A stretch of DNA of 64,000 nt from Magnetospirillum sp. XM-1 (GCF_001511835.1 NZ_LN997848.1:1550001-1614000), one strand, 5' to 3'. Positions 47,305 to 57,116 are shown, counted from the first letter of the stretch. Numbers and translations are program-made. Notes: generated by a model not told the origin, from the letters alone.

Positions 47305-48135
47305 TCAGGAACCCTGACGCTCATCAAGAGCGCGGGCCAGGGCGCAGAATCCCTCCACCGGAATCTCCTCGGCCCGGGCGGTGGGGGCAAGGCCGGTGCG
47401 TTCCAGCAGTTCCTCGGCGTCGCCCAGGGATTTCAGGCTGGAGCGCAGCATCTTGCGCCGCTGGCCGAAGGCGGCGGCGGTGACCCGTTCCAGGGTGGCG
47501 AACCGGGCCGGCGCCAGGGGCTCGGACCGCGGCACCAGTTCCACCACCGTCGAGGTGACGGCGGGCGGCGGCGTGAAGGCGCGGCGGTCGACGTTGAACA
47601 GCGGGCGCACCTCGCACAGCCACTGGGTGATCACCGACAGGCGGCCGTAATGGTCTGACCGGGGCGGCGCGGCCAGGCGGTCCACCACTTCCTTCTGGAA
47701 CATCAGGATCAGGCGTTCGAACGCCTCGGCGCGCTTCAGCCAGCCCAGCAGCAGGGCGGTGGAGATGTTGTAGGGCAGGTTGGCGACGATGCGGCGCGGC
47801 GTCTCGCCCAGACCGGCGGCGTCGATGGCCATGGCGTCGGCGGCCATGATCTCCAGGCGGCCGGGAAAGGCTTCGGCGATTTCGTTCTGGATGGCGATGG
47901 CGCGGTCGTCGCGTTCGATGGCGATGACGTGGCGGGCTCCGGCATCGAGCAGGGCGCGGGTCAGGCCGCCGGGGCCCGGGCCGATCTCGATCACCGAGCC
48001 GACAGAGAGGTCTCCCGCCGCCCGGGCGATGCGCCCCGTCAGATTGAGGTCGAACAGGAAGTGCTGGCCCAGCGACTTGCGGGCGTCGAGCCCGTGGCGG
48101 GCGATGACCTCCCTGAGCGGCGGCAGCTCAGCCAT
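47305..48135 (-). CDS. ksgA: 16S rRNA (adenine-N6,N6)-dimethyltransferase KsgA/RsmA
   Basis: 276 residues. It dimethylates the two adjacent adenines of the 3' 16S helix 45. KSLGQHFLFDLNLTGRI opens the family fold; SAM motif IEIGPGPGGLTRALL; catalytic NLPYNIST; C-terminal helical domain with AAAFGQRRKMLRSSLK. The ATG lies 8 bp inside the end of pdxA, so it is coupled. End of the conserved lptF-lptD-surA-pdxA-ksgA order. Confidence 0.96.
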   Translation of the reverse strand: MAELPPLREVIARHGLDARKSLGQHFLFDLNLTGRIARAAGDLSVGSVIEIGPGPGGLTRALLDAGARHVIAIERDDRAIAIQNEIAEAFPGRLEIMAADAMAIDAAGLGETPRRIVANLPYNISTALLLGWLKRAEAFERLILMFQKEVVDRLAAPPRSDHYGRLSVITQWLCEVRPLFNVDRRAFTPPPAVTSTVVELVPRSEPLAPARFATLERVTAAAFGQRRKMLRSSLKSLGDAEELLERTGLAPTARAEEIPVEGFCALARALDERQGS

Positions 48136-49135
48136 GGTGCCCCGCGCGGTTGGCGGCGATGGCGGCGGCCATGGATAGCGCGGCCAGCAGGCTGCCGGCA
48201 TTGGCCTTGCCCGTTCCCGCCAGATCGAAGGCGGTGCCGTGGTCGGGCGAGGTGCGCACCACCGGCAGGCCGAGGGTGACGTTGACGCCGCCATCGAAAT
48301 CGATGGTCTTGATGGGGATCAGCGCCTGGTCGTGATACATGCACAGCGCCGCGTCGTAGCCGGCCCGAGCCCTGGGGTGGAACAGGGTGTCCGAGGGCAG
48401 GGGGCCGAAGGCGTCGATGCCTAAGGCCCGCAGTTCGGCCACGGCCGGGGCGACCATGTCCTCGTCCTCGCGGCCCATGGCGCCGCCCTCGCCGGCATGG
48501 GGGTTGAGCCCGGCCACGGCGAGGCGGGGCTTAGGGATGGCGAAGTCCACTTCCAGCGCCCGGGCGGTGACGCGGCCGATTTCGACGATGTCGGCGCGGG
48601 TCAGCGTGCGGATGGCCTCGGCCAGTCCCAGGTGGATGGTCACCGGCACCACCCGCAACTGGGGGCAGGCCAGCATCATCACTTCGCGCAGGCCGGGGCG
48701 GCCCAGCAGGGCGGCCAGGAACTCGGTGTGGCCGGGAAAGGCGAAGCCGCCCTGGTACATGACGTGCTTGTGGATGGGATTGGTGACCAGCCCGGCCACC
48801 TCGCCGGCCAGGGCCAGGGCGACGGCCCGCTCGATGGCCGCCTTGACCGCCGGCACATTGGCCGGATCGGGCTTGCCCGGCTCGACCGGAACGGCCAGGG
48901 GCTGATGCAGGACGGGAAGCGCCGCGGCGAAGACGGTTTCGGCCTGGGCGGGGGACGACACCTCCTGAATGGGAACGGCGATCCCCAGCCGTGCCGCCAG
49001 TTGCCGCAGCCGTCCGGCATCGTCGATCACCACAAAGGGCGGCGTGCCGCCATCGGTCCGCTGGCTCCAGGCCTTGAGCGCGATATCCCCTCCGATCCCG
49101 GCGGGCTCGCCCATGGTCAGGGCGAGAATGCTCAC
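48128..49135 (-). CDS. pdxA: 4-hydroxythreonine-4-phosphate dehydrogenase
   Basis: 335 residues. It catalyses the NAD-dependent oxidation step of pyridoxal phosphate synthesis. LTMGEPAGIGGDIALKAW opens the family; metal and substrate residues appear in NPIHKHVMYQGGFAFPGHTEFLA, LNPHAGEGGAMGRED and CMYHDQALIPIK; the end reads RTSPDHGTAFDLAGTGKA. GTG start overlapping the surA stop (GTGA). Confidence 0.96.
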   Translation of the reverse strand: MSILALTMGEPAGIGGDIALKAWSQRTDGGTPPFVVIDDAGRLRQLAARLGIAVPIQEVSSPAQAETVFAAALPVLHQPLAVPVEPGKPDPANVPAVKAAIERAVALALAGEVAGLVTNPIHKHVMYQGGFAFPGHTEFLAALLGRPGLREVMMLACPQLRVVPVTIHLGLAEAIRTLTRADIVEIGRVTARALEVDFAIPKPRLAVAGLNPHAGEGGAMGREDEDMVAPAVAELRALGIDAFGPLPSDTLFHPRARAGYDAALCMYHDQALIPIKTIDFDGGVNVTLGLPVVRTSPDHGTAFDLAGTGKANAGSLLAALSMAAAIAANRAGHHG

Positions 49136-50400
49136 AGCCGGAAGTCGATGAAGGCGGCGCGGCGCAGGTCGCGGAGATAGCGGCGCGACATCATGTCGAG
49201 ACGTTCGTCCTCGATTGCGCGCTTTATGGCTTCGCGGGAGGGCAGGCCGCTCTTGTTGGTGACGGCCTCCTCGCGGGCGCAGACCATCACAACCAGCAGG
49301 GCGTCGCCGATATTCATGGGGGCGCTGGCCTTGTTGATGGCAAGGGCGCTCACCACGGGGCGCATGGCCTGCGGCAGGACCGACAGGGTCAGGCCCTCGC
49401 GTATGCCCGAGCGCTCGGAATTGAGCTTGCGCCCCATGTCCTCCATCTCGGTGCAGGATTTCAGCGGCGAGGTCAGTTCCGCCGCCTTGGCCGCCAGTTG
49501 CTGGATCGGCGGGGCGCCGGGCGGCACGGGGAAGAAGACCTGGGCCAGGGTGAACTTGGGCTCGGACGTGGTGCTCTCGCCGGTCACCCGCTTGTCGATC
49601 ATGGCCAGGATGGCGTAGCCGGAACCGGTGCGGACCAGGGTGCTGACCTGTCCCTTGTCCAGGCGCATGGCCACGTCGCGGATGTCGTCATCGAGCGCGG
49701 CGGGGGCCGTCCAGCCCAGCACGCCGCCATTGGCGGCCGTGCCGCTTTGGGAGAACTGGCGGGCCAGGGCCTGGAAGGGGGCGCCGGCGCGCAATTGTTC
49801 GATCAGGCGTTCGCCCAGGCGCCGCGACTCTTCCTCCTGGCGCGGGGATTCCACCGGCAGGAAGATTTCGGCCAGCATGAATTCCGGCTGGCCGAATTGC
49901 AGGCGGATGGCCTCGATGCGGTCGGTGATCTCGTCCTCGCCGACCCGGATGGTGGGCTGAAGCGAACGCATGATCAGCTTGACCCAGGTGATGTCGGCCT
50001 TGACCTGATCCTTGACGGCGTCGGGATCGACGCCGGCCTTGATAAGCGACGGCAGCAGCGAACCCGGCGGCATGCGGTTCTGGTTCTCGATATTGGCCAG
50101 GCCGCGCATCACCTCGTCACTGCCGACCGAGACCTTGAGGCGCGCGGCTTCCTGCGACTGCAGGCGCTCGTCGATCATCTTGCGCAGCACCTGGGGCACG
50201 GCGCGCCGCCGGTTCTCGATATTGTCGGGCAGGCCCGAGACGGTGATGGCCAGCTTCATCCGGGCGTCAAGGTCGCGGAGCGAGATGATCTCGTCGTTGA
50301 CCACGGCGGCGATGCGGTCCACGTCCTGGGCCGAGGCCTGGCCAAATGGGAGATGCGAGATCAGGACTAAGGTCAGGACGATTGCAGCGCGGGCCAGCAT
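49132..50400 (-). CDS. surA: Periplasmic chaperone/peptidyl-prolyl isomerase SurA
   Basis: 422 residues. A signal peptide ends at ASA near residue 24. The SurA N-terminal domain (VDRIAAVVNDEIISLRDLDARM) is followed by parvulin-type repeats; the one with AEIFLPVESPRQEEESR..AGAPFQALARQFSQS..GGVLGW is clear, the second is degenerate. It escorts outer-membrane proteins, including LptD, the gene 17 bp upstream. GGGAGG precedes the ATG. Confidence 0.92.
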   Translation of the reverse strand: MLARAAIVLTLVLISHLPFGQASAQDVDRIAAVVNDEIISLRDLDARMKLAITVSGLPDNIENRRRAVPQVLRKMIDERLQSQEAARLKVSVGSDEVMRGLANIENQNRMPPGSLLPSLIKAGVDPDAVKDQVKADITWVKLIMRSLQPTIRVGEDEITDRIEAIRLQFGQPEFMLAEIFLPVESPRQEEESRRLGERLIEQLRAGAPFQALARQFSQSGTAANGGVLGWTAPAALDDDIRDVAMRLDKGQVSTLVRTGSGYAILAMIDKRVTGESTTSEPKFTLAQVFFPVPPGAPPIQQLAAKAAELTSPLKSCTEMEDMGRKLNSERSGIREGLTLSVLPQAMRPVVSALAINKASAPMNIGDALLVVMVCAREEAVTNKSGLPSREAIKRAIEDERLDMMSRRYLRDLRRAAFIDFRL

Positions 50401-50417
50401 TCTCGGGTTACCTCCCA

Positions 50418-53192
50418 CTAAAAGACGCTGACGGGCGCTTCGCCCAGCGACTTCAGGACCACGGTCAGACTCAAGTGATATCCGGACAGCAGACCGCTGA
50501 CGTCCGAGTGGTAGCGGGTGAATGCGCCGATGATCGCGATGCATTCGTCGCTGTACATGGAATTGGCGCTCCAACTGACGGTGCCGCCATTGCTGGCCAG
50601 ATCCTGCTGCAGGGCCAACTGATTCCGCCAATGCTGCGTCGTGGTCGACGTCAGGCCGTAATTGACGTATTGCCGCTTCGGGTAAATGGCGCTGGTGTTG
50701 CTGGCGCTGGGCGACATCATGCCGTAATCGGCGCTGAAGGTCAGCAATGGCGGTCCGATCGACAAGCCGGCTTCGTTGCGGCGCACTTCCAGCGTGTCCT
50801 TGTCGAGACGGACCCGGTCGCGCAGCATTAAATAGCCGATGGGCGTGATGTCCACGCGGCCGACGTAATCGGAAAGGGTGTCGGCGAAACCGCTGCCGGT
50901 GCCGAAGGTGGATGTCTTGTGCTGGCGCCAGCCCTGGGCCGCCTGGGCGACGATGGCGCCGCCCCGGGCAGGATAGGCCGCCCAGCGCAGGCCGTAGGCG
51001 CCGCGCACGCCGCCCTCGACCTGATCGAGGCCGGGCAGACGGTTGGGGCGCATCACATTGGTCTCGTCCAACTCAAAGCTGATGGAATCCTCGTTGGGAA
51101 TCCGGGCATCGGTGCCGGCATTGGGACTTACCGCCACCATGGCCAGGGGCTCGACCACCTGGGTGACGGTACGGCCCGGACGGGTGAAGGGGTATCGCCA
51201 GTTGACGGCCACTTCCGGAATGGCGCGTCCGCTGCTGCTCGAACTCTTGCTGGTATTGGTCAGATGGTCGGCGTGATAGCCGTCGCCGCGCACCGAGGTG
51301 GTAATGGCATAGACTTGCCCATCGGGCGAGATGAGGGGCAGGTTCCAGGCCACCTTGGTGGACAGGCGCTGGGCCTGGGTGCCCACATCGCGGGTATAGG
51401 CCAGGACGTCGGATTCCGTGGACCAATAGCTGCCCGCCCAGCCTGGCGCGCTGATGGTGCTGTAGACCATGTGCGGCAGGACCACCGGCGACTTGCTGGA
51501 ATCCTCGACGACCCGCTTGCCCTCGAAGGACATGGCTTCCATCATGGCGTAGCCGCGCCGGCTGAACCCTTCCACATAGGGGCGGTTCATCAGCCAGGGG
51601 CGGTCTTCCTCGGTGCGGACCCGGTAAAGCGAGCGGTAATTCAGATCCGACTGGTGCTGGATCTGCCAGCCGGTCCGCCATGTGCGGTCCAGTTCGACCA
51701 GACCCTTGGATTCCAGGTGTCCGCGGATGTCGCCGGTGGTCTTGTCGGCGGTGATGCTGCCCGAGGTGACCGACTCGCCGTGGATGCCGCGCCAGCGGTG
51801 CTGACCCGACAGTTGCATCCGTCGCAGCACCGATCTGGGGACATCCTTGTCCGGAGAGTCGATCTTGCTGATCTGGTCGAGCATGAAGCGCGGCGTCAGC
51901 GTGAAATCCTCGCCCTCGGAAACCACCTGGTAATAGGGGGTGGCGATGGACGCGCCGAGCGTGCTGTTCATGCCGAACACCGGCGCCAGCATGCCGCTCT
52001 GGCGCTTGATGGTCGGGTCGGGGTGGGACATGTAGGGGGTGTAGGCGACCGGGACGCCCTTGATCTCCAGCCAGGCGTCGCGGTACTCCACCTGCGCCTC
52101 GGCCTGGTTGTGGGTGACCCGCTGGGCCTTGACCTGCCACAGCGGCTCGGCGTCCGGCTTGTCCTTGCAGGGCTCGCAGGCGGTGTAGACGGCGCGGTCG
52201 AAATCCGTGCGGTCGCCGCCCACCCGCTGGGCGCTTTGCGCCGCCACGCGGGAATTGTCCGCCAGGATGGTGCGGATGTCCCTGGCCACGCCGTTCTTGA
52301 AATCGCCGGTCAGCTCGAAATAGTCGGCATGGGTGACCTCGCCCGACGGTTCGGTCAGCACCACGTTGCCGGACGCGCCCATGACGTCCTGCTTCATGTT
52401 GTAGCTGACGGTGTCGGCGGAAATGGTCCGGCCGTCATGCATCATCTCGACGCGGCCCTTGGCGGTGACCACGTTGAATTCGCGGTCGTAGATCACCTGG
52501 TCGGCCACCATGTGGACCGGTTCGACGCCGTCCTCGGTGGTCTTCAGGCCGCGCATGGCCCGGGGGATGACCCTGGGCGGCCGCTTCAGGCCGACGGCGT
52601 CGCCGCTTTCATCCTCGCCGCGCATGATCACCGAGGCGCGTTCCATGGCCCGCGAAGCCGACCGCTGGACCTTGGCCGCCGGTGTGGCGTCAGCCCGGAT
52701 GGCCGGTTGGGGGGCGGCCGGCTGGGTCGCGGCGGGGGCGGGCCGGGGCGCGTCCTGGGCGGTAACGGGCTCGGGCTGAACGATGGTCGAAGGAATGGAG
52801 CGGCTGCGGACCGGTGGCGGCGCGGCGGGCTCGTCGTCGCCCCAGGCCTGTCCCCAGGATCCGGTTTCGGGATAGGCGGCGCCCATCTCGGTGACCGGCA
52901 AGGGCTGGGCGGCGGGGACCGGGGCCGGGGCGGCGGCCGTGGCCGGGCGGCTGGGCAGGGCGGCGGCGGGCGGCGGCGGGACGTAGCCGGGCGCCGTCTG
53001 GGGCGCGGGGGCGCGGGGGCGCGAGGGCGCGGCGGCGGGGTCGTCGTCGCCCCAGGCCTGTCCCCAGCTTCCCGCTTCGGGCCAGGCCTTCTGCTCGGTC
53101 ACCACGTCGGCGCGCGCCGGTGCGGTCAGCGCCGTGGTGGCCGACAGCAAGGTGATGAGGAGGAGGTGGCGGGACGACGGCACGATGGTCAC
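50418..53192 (-). CDS. lptD: LPS-assembly protein LptD
   Basis: 924 residues. Signal peptide to about residue 28. A disordered Pro/Ala-rich segment (30-200) contains two copies of GSWGQAWGDD (41-50 and 111-120), exactly 70 residues apart. Then an OstA/LptA-like jelly-roll (about 220-340), a CEPC motif, and the barrel (about 380-924) with VPVAYTPYMSHPDP. It inserts LPS into the outer leaflet with LptE. GTG start; a second GTG lies three codons on. Confidence 0.94.
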   Translation of the reverse strand: MTIVPSSRHLLLITLLSATTALTAPARADVVTEQKAWPEAGSWGQAWGDDDPAAAPSRPRAPAPQTAPGYVPPPPAAALPSRPATAAAPAPVPAAQPLPVTEMGAAYPETGSWGQAWGDDEPAAPPPVRSRSIPSTIVQPEPVTAQDAPRPAPAATQPAAPQPAIRADATPAAKVQRSASRAMERASVIMRGEDESGDAVGLKRPPRVIPRAMRGLKTTEDGVEPVHMVADQVIYDREFNVVTAKGRVEMMHDGRTISADTVSYNMKQDVMGASGNVVLTEPSGEVTHADYFELTGDFKNGVARDIRTILADNSRVAAQSAQRVGGDRTDFDRAVYTACEPCKDKPDAEPLWQVKAQRVTHNQAEAQVEYRDAWLEIKGVPVAYTPYMSHPDPTIKRQSGMLAPVFGMNSTLGASIATPYYQVVSEGEDFTLTPRFMLDQISKIDSPDKDVPRSVLRRMQLSGQHRWRGIHGESVTSGSITADKTTGDIRGHLESKGLVELDRTWRTGWQIQHQSDLNYRSLYRVRTEEDRPWLMNRPYVEGFSRRGYAMMEAMSFEGKRVVEDSSKSPVVLPHMVYSTISAPGWAGSYWSTESDVLAYTRDVGTQAQRLSTKVAWNLPLISPDGQVYAITTSVRGDGYHADHLTNTSKSSSSSGRAIPEVAVNWRYPFTRPGRTVTQVVEPLAMVAVSPNAGTDARIPNEDSISFELDETNVMRPNRLPGLDQVEGGVRGAYGLRWAAYPARGGAIVAQAAQGWRQHKTSTFGTGSGFADTLSDYVGRVDITPIGYLMLRDRVRLDKDTLEVRRNEAGLSIGPPLLTFSADYGMMSPSASNTSAIYPKRQYVNYGLTSTTTQHWRNQLALQQDLASNGGTVSWSANSMYSDECIAIIGAFTRYHSDVSGLLSGYHLSLTVVLKSLGEAPVSVF

Positions 53193-53204
53193 TCTTTCGT
53201 TCCG

Positions 53205-54323
53205 TCACGCGGCGCTGGGGACCGGCGCGGTCCGGCGGCGCGGCCACGGCGGGCGCGCCAGGACCCACAGGCTAAGCGTGATGGGAAGGGCGGCGTTGAT
53301 ATAGATGAACGGGACGAAGGCCAGGTTGCCGGCCGACAGGTTCGATGCGCCCAGCGCCAGGGCCTGGACGGCGACCATCAGGGCGGTGGCGACCATCACC
53401 TGCATGGTCTGGCCGCGCCGGTCGAATCCCGAGGTCAGCAGCACGGCGGCGGCCAGCAACGGAAAGGCCAGGCTGTAAAGGGGAGAGGCGAGGCGGGAAT
53501 GGAGCTCCGACTTGAACCGGCGCAGGTCTCCCTTGTTCTCCATGCTGTCGTCCATGGCCAGCAATTCCAGGGTCGGGCGTTCGCGCGCGTCGCGGAAGCG
53601 GTCGGGCTTGTTGCCGGTGGCGGTGTTGAAGTCCACGGTGTAGTTGTCGAAATAGAGCAGCGACATCTTGCCGGTGCCGGGCGTCACTTCCTGGCGGTTG
53701 CCGTTGACCATCAGCACCCGGGGGCCCTGTTCGGTGTAGACTATGGCGCCGCGCTCGGCCATCAGGGTGACCGGCTTGTTCGGGTGGCGCTTGTCGTGGA
53801 CCAAGAGGCCGGTGAGCTCGCCGTTGGGCGTGCGCGAGCGGACGTAGATGGTCAGACCCTCGCCGAATTTGTTGAACATGCCTTCCTGCAGCAGCACGTT
53901 GCCGATGTCGTTGCGGATGGTCCACTGCATTTCGTGGAAGCTGCGCACCGTGATCGGGATGATCCAGCAGCTGAGCAGATAGCCCACGGCGCCCACCGCC
54001 AGTCCGAGGATGATCGCCGGCCGCGCCAGGGCCAGATGGCTTAGGCCCGCGGCGCGAAGGACCACCAGCTCCCGGTCCGCAATCAGGCGGTTGTAGGTGA
54101 AAAGCACTACGGCGAAAAGGGAAATCGGGATGATCACCACCAGGAAGCCCGGCATCAGCAAGATGGTGAGCTTGAGGAAGGCGCCGATGGACAGTCCCTT
54201 GTTGACGATCATCTCGACGAAGCGCAGCGACTGGGTCAGCCACAGGACGCAGGCCAGCGCGGCGGAGACGAAAATCATCCCCACCAGCATCTGGCGCATC
54301 ATGTATCGCGTGATCCCCGACAT
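53205..54323 (-). CDS. lptF: LPS export ABC transporter permease LptF
   Basis: 372 residues with six membrane helices, three at each end, and a periplasmic beta-jelly-roll between. The N-terminus LVGMIFVSAALACVLWLTQSLRFVEMIVNKGLS and NRLIADRELVVLRAAGLS (the coupling helix to LptB) are of LptF type. In most relatives lptG follows, but here lptD starts 12 bp later and no lptG is present. It works with LptB and LptG to extract LPS from the inner membrane. Confidence 0.88.
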   Translation of the reverse strand: MSGITRYMMRQMLVGMIFVSAALACVLWLTQSLRFVEMIVNKGLSIGAFLKLTILLMPGFLVVIIPISLFAVVLFTYNRLIADRELVVLRAAGLSHLALARPAIILGLAVGAVGYLLSCWIIPITVRSFHEMQWTIRNDIGNVLLQEGMFNKFGEGLTIYVRSRTPNGELTGLLVHDKRHPNKPVTLMAERGAIVYTEQGPRVLMVNGNRQEVTPGTGKMSLLYFDNYTVDFNTATGNKPDRFRDARERPTLELLAMDDSMENKGDLRRFKSELHSRLASPLYSLAFPLLAAAVLLTSGFDRRGQTMQVMVATALMVAVQALALGASNLSAGNLAFVPFIYINAALPITLSLWVLARPPWPRRRTAPVPSAA

Positions 54324-54386
54324 GGCGCGGGATTATAGACACGTGGCCTGCGGCGGAACAGCGAAAGGTGAGGGCCTGTCGACGAT

Positions 54387-55790
54387 TCAGCGCAGGATCT
54401 TGCCCGGGTTCATCAGACCCCTGGGGTCGAGCGCCCCCTTGACGCGGGCCATCAGGTCCAGATCGACGCCCGGCTTGTAATGGGCCAGTTCCTCGACCTT
54501 CAGCCGTCCGATGCCGTGCTCGGCCGAGATGGAGCCCTCCATGCCCACCACGATGTCGTGGACGATGCGGTTCATCTCCTCCCAGCGGGCCAGGAAGGCG
54601 GTCTTGTCGGCGTCTTGGGGCTGGGTCAGGTTGAAGTGGGTGTTGCCGTCGCCCAGATGGCCGAAGGGCACCACCCGCACGCCGGGCATGGCGGCCTCCA
54701 CCGCGTGCGTGCAGCGGCGGATCATCTCGGGCACGCGCGACGTGGCGACCGAGACGTCGTGCTTGATGGAGCCGCCTTCCTTCTTCTGGGCCTCGGGGAT
54801 GGCCTCGCGGATGCGCCAGAAATCGGCGCGCTGGCTTTGGCTTTCGGCGATCACCGCGTCCAGGGCCAGCCCGTCCTCGACCGCCTGGGCCAGCACCTCC
54901 TCCAACGCCTCCCTCAGGCCGCCGGGCCGAGAAGACGACAGCTCCAGCAGCAGCATCCAGTCATGGGGGGCGGCGAAGGGATCGCGCACGCCCGGCACAT
55001 GGCGCATGCCCAGTTCCAGGCCGATGCGTGGCACCAGTTCGCAGGCGGTGACCGAATCGCCGCTGGCTTTGCGCGCCCGGGAGAACAAGGGCAGGGCGGC
55101 TTCCAGGTCGGCGAGCGCCACCATGGCGGTGGCCACTTCGCGCGGGCGGGGGAACAGCTTCAGCACGCAGGCGGTGACGATGCCCAGCGTGCCTTCGGCG
55201 CCGATGAACATGTGCTGCAGCGCGTAGCCGGTATTGTCCTTGCGCAGCCGCTTCAGCCCGTTCCAGATCCGCCCGTCGGGCAGCACCACCTCCAGGCCCA
55301 GCACCAGATCGCGGGTGTTGCCGTAGCGCAGCACATTGGTGCCGCCCGCATTGGTCGAGATGTTGCCGCCGATGCGGCACGATCCTTCCGCTCCCAGGCT
55401 CAAGGGGAACAGGCAATCCGCTTCTTCCGCCGCCTGCTGCAGGCTGGCCAGCACGCAGCCCGCCTCGGCGGTGAGCGTGAAGTCCACCGGATCGACGGCG
55501 CGGATACGGGTGAGGCGCTCGGTGGAGATCACCACGCTTCGCCCATCCTCGGACGGCACGCCGCCGCCGCACAGTCCCGTGTTGCCGCCCTGGGGCACCA
55601 TGGGGATGCCGGCTTGGGCGCAGGCCTTGACCGCCTCGGCGACCTCGGCGGTGGAGCCGGGGCGGATCACGGCCAGCGCCGCGCCGCGATACAGGCCGCG
55701 CTCCTCCACCAGATAGGGGGCGAGGTCGGCTGCTTCGGTGATGACGTTGCCGGGGCCGACGATGGCGGCGAGAGTGTCAAGAATGCTCAC
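54387..55790 (-). CDS. FAD-binding oxidoreductase, D-2-hydroxyacid (D-lactate/D-2-HG) dehydrogenase type
   Basis: 467 residues. A vanillyl-alcohol-oxidase-fold FAD domain with VPQGGNTGLCGGGVP and GGNISTNAGGTNVLRYGNTRD binds FAD. The C-terminal substrate domain shows VVPFGHLGDGNTHFN and ISAEHGIGRLK, where metal-ligand histidines lie. This matches GlcD/D2HGDH-like enzymes that oxidise D-2-hydroxy acids and pass electrons to a carrier. GTG start overlapping the upstream stop (GTGA). The exact substrate is uncertain. Confidence 0.9.
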   Translation of the reverse strand: MSILDTLAAIVGPGNVITEAADLAPYLVEERGLYRGAALAVIRPGSTAEVAEAVKACAQAGIPMVPQGGNTGLCGGGVPSEDGRSVVISTERLTRIRAVDPVDFTLTAEAGCVLASLQQAAEEADCLFPLSLGAEGSCRIGGNISTNAGGTNVLRYGNTRDLVLGLEVVLPDGRIWNGLKRLRKDNTGYALQHMFIGAEGTLGIVTACVLKLFPRPREVATAMVALADLEAALPLFSRARKASGDSVTACELVPRIGLELGMRHVPGVRDPFAAPHDWMLLLELSSSRPGGLREALEEVLAQAVEDGLALDAVIAESQSQRADFWRIREAIPEAQKKEGGSIKHDVSVATSRVPEMIRRCTHAVEAAMPGVRVVPFGHLGDGNTHFNLTQPQDADKTAFLARWEEMNRIVHDIVVGMEGSISAEHGIGRLKVEELAHYKPGVDLDLMARVKGALDPRGLMNPGKILR

Positions 55791-56755
55791 GATGGGCTCC
55801 GTGGCGCGGCGGCGCGGCGCAGGCGGTCGTTGATGGCCAGGCCCAATCCTTTTTCCGGGATGGGCATCACGGCGATGCCCCGGTAATCGGGGCGGTCGAG
55901 CGCGCGCAGCATGGCGAACAGATGGGCGGCGGCCTCGGAGAGGTCGCCCTTGGGCGACAGGTTCAGCACGCAATCGGGGGCGGCGCCGAAGCCCAGCAGC
56001 GCCTCGCCGGGCTCGGCCCCCTGGGCGTTGAGCCGGACGGGCAAGGCGGGGGCGTAGTGGCTTTCCAGCTGGCCGGGCGAGCGCGGCGCGTCCGGCGTTT
56101 CCAGGGCGCGGCGGATGGGGTGGCCCAGCACCTCCTCCAACTCCTCGGCGGTGATGCCGCCGGGGCGCAGCAGGGTGGGGGGCTGCTCCGACAGGTCCAG
56201 CACGGTGGATTCGACCCCGACCCGGCAGGGGCCGCCGTCCAGCACCATAGCGATGCGGCCTTCCAGGCATTGGGCCACATGCTCGGGCCTTGTGGGGCTG
56301 ACGCGGCCCGAACGGTTGGCCGACGGCGCCGCCAGGGGGCGCCCGGCGGCCTTGATCAGGGCCAGGGCGACGGGGTGGTCGGGCATGCGCACCGCCACCG
56401 AATCCAGCCCGGCCGAGGCCAGCAGCGACACCGGCGAATCGGCGCGGCGCTTCAGCACCAGGGTCAGCGGGCCGGGCCAGAAGCGTTCGGCCAGACGATG
56501 GGCGTCGTCGCACAGTTCGACCAGGGCGGCGGCCTGGTCCAGGCTGCTCACATGGGCGATCAGCGGGTTGAAGCTGGGGCGGCCCTTGGCCTTGAAGATG
56601 GCGGCCACCGCCGAATCCGAGGTGGCGTCGCCGCCCAGCCCATAGACCGTCTCGGTGGGAAAGGCCACCAGCCCGCCCTCGGCCAGCACGCGCCCGGCCC
56701 GGGCGATGGCGGCGGGATCGGCGGGCAGGACGGAAACGGGCACGGGCTTGCTCAT
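55787..56755 (-). CDS. L-threonylcarbamoyladenylate synthase (Sua5/YwlC type)
   Basis: 322 residues. It makes threonylcarbamoyl-AMP for the t6A37 modification of ANN-decoding tRNAs. GLVAFPTETVYGLGGDA, KGRPSFNPLIAHV, RFWPGPLTLVL and PLAAPSANRSGRVSPT form the YrdC domain; the extra C-terminal domain (about 220-322) with SPGQLESHYAP marks the Sua5 long form. The start is taken at 56755; an ATG six codons upstream is equally possible. Neither has a strong ribosome site. Confidence 0.93.
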   Translation of the reverse strand: MSKPVPVSVLPADPAAIARAGRVLAEGGLVAFPTETVYGLGGDATSDSAVAAIFKAKGRPSFNPLIAHVSSLDQAAALVELCDDAHRLAERFWPGPLTLVLKRRADSPVSLLASAGLDSVAVRMPDHPVALALIKAAGRPLAAPSANRSGRVSPTRPEHVAQCLEGRIAMVLDGGPCRVGVESTVLDLSEQPPTLLRPGGITAEELEEVLGHPIRRALETPDAPRSPGQLESHYAPALPVRLNAQGAEPGEALLGFGAAPDCVLNLSPKGDLSEAAAHLFAMLRALDRPDYRGIAVMPIPEKGLGLAINDRLRRAAAPRSPS

Positions 56756-56804
56756 GCCCGGACCATAAGCCATTCCCGGTCCGGCGGGGAAGGGGGGAGC
56801 ACTC

Positions 56805-57116
56805 TCAGTCCCTCTTGCCGTGGGCCTTCACATAGGCGGCCAGCACCGCGTTCATGCGCGACTGATAGCCCGGCCCCTGGCTCTTGAACCAGTCCAGCAC
56901 CTCTCGGTCGACGCGGATGGAGATGGGGGCCTTGGGCTGGGGCATGACCAGTTCGGCGGTGCGGAACCATTCCTCGTCCAGGACGGGGGCGGCGTCCGGG
57001 TCGGCCGCGATGGCGGCGTCGATGGCGGAATCGGGCAGCGCCTTGACCCGCGCCCAGTCGGTCTTGCTCTTGCGGCGCTCAGTGAGACTGCGCCTGATGA
57101 TACGCTCTTCGCTCAT
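56805..57116 (-). CDS. brnA: BrnA-type antitoxin
   Basis: 103 residues. The C-terminal ribbon-helix-helix-like segment APISIRVDREVLDWFKSQGPGYQSRMNAVLAAYVKAH is the BrnA signature; the N-terminus is basic then acidic (LDEEWFRTAELV). BrnA neutralises the RNase BrnT and represses the operon. The gene overlaps the 3' end of brnT by 38 bp in another frame, the usual brnT-then-brnA order. Confidence 0.9.
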   Translation of the reverse strand: MSEERIIRRSLTERRKSKTDWARVKALPDSAIDAAIAADPDAAPVLDEEWFRTAELVMPQPKAPISIRVDREVLDWFKSQGPGYQSRMNAVLAAYVKAHGKRD

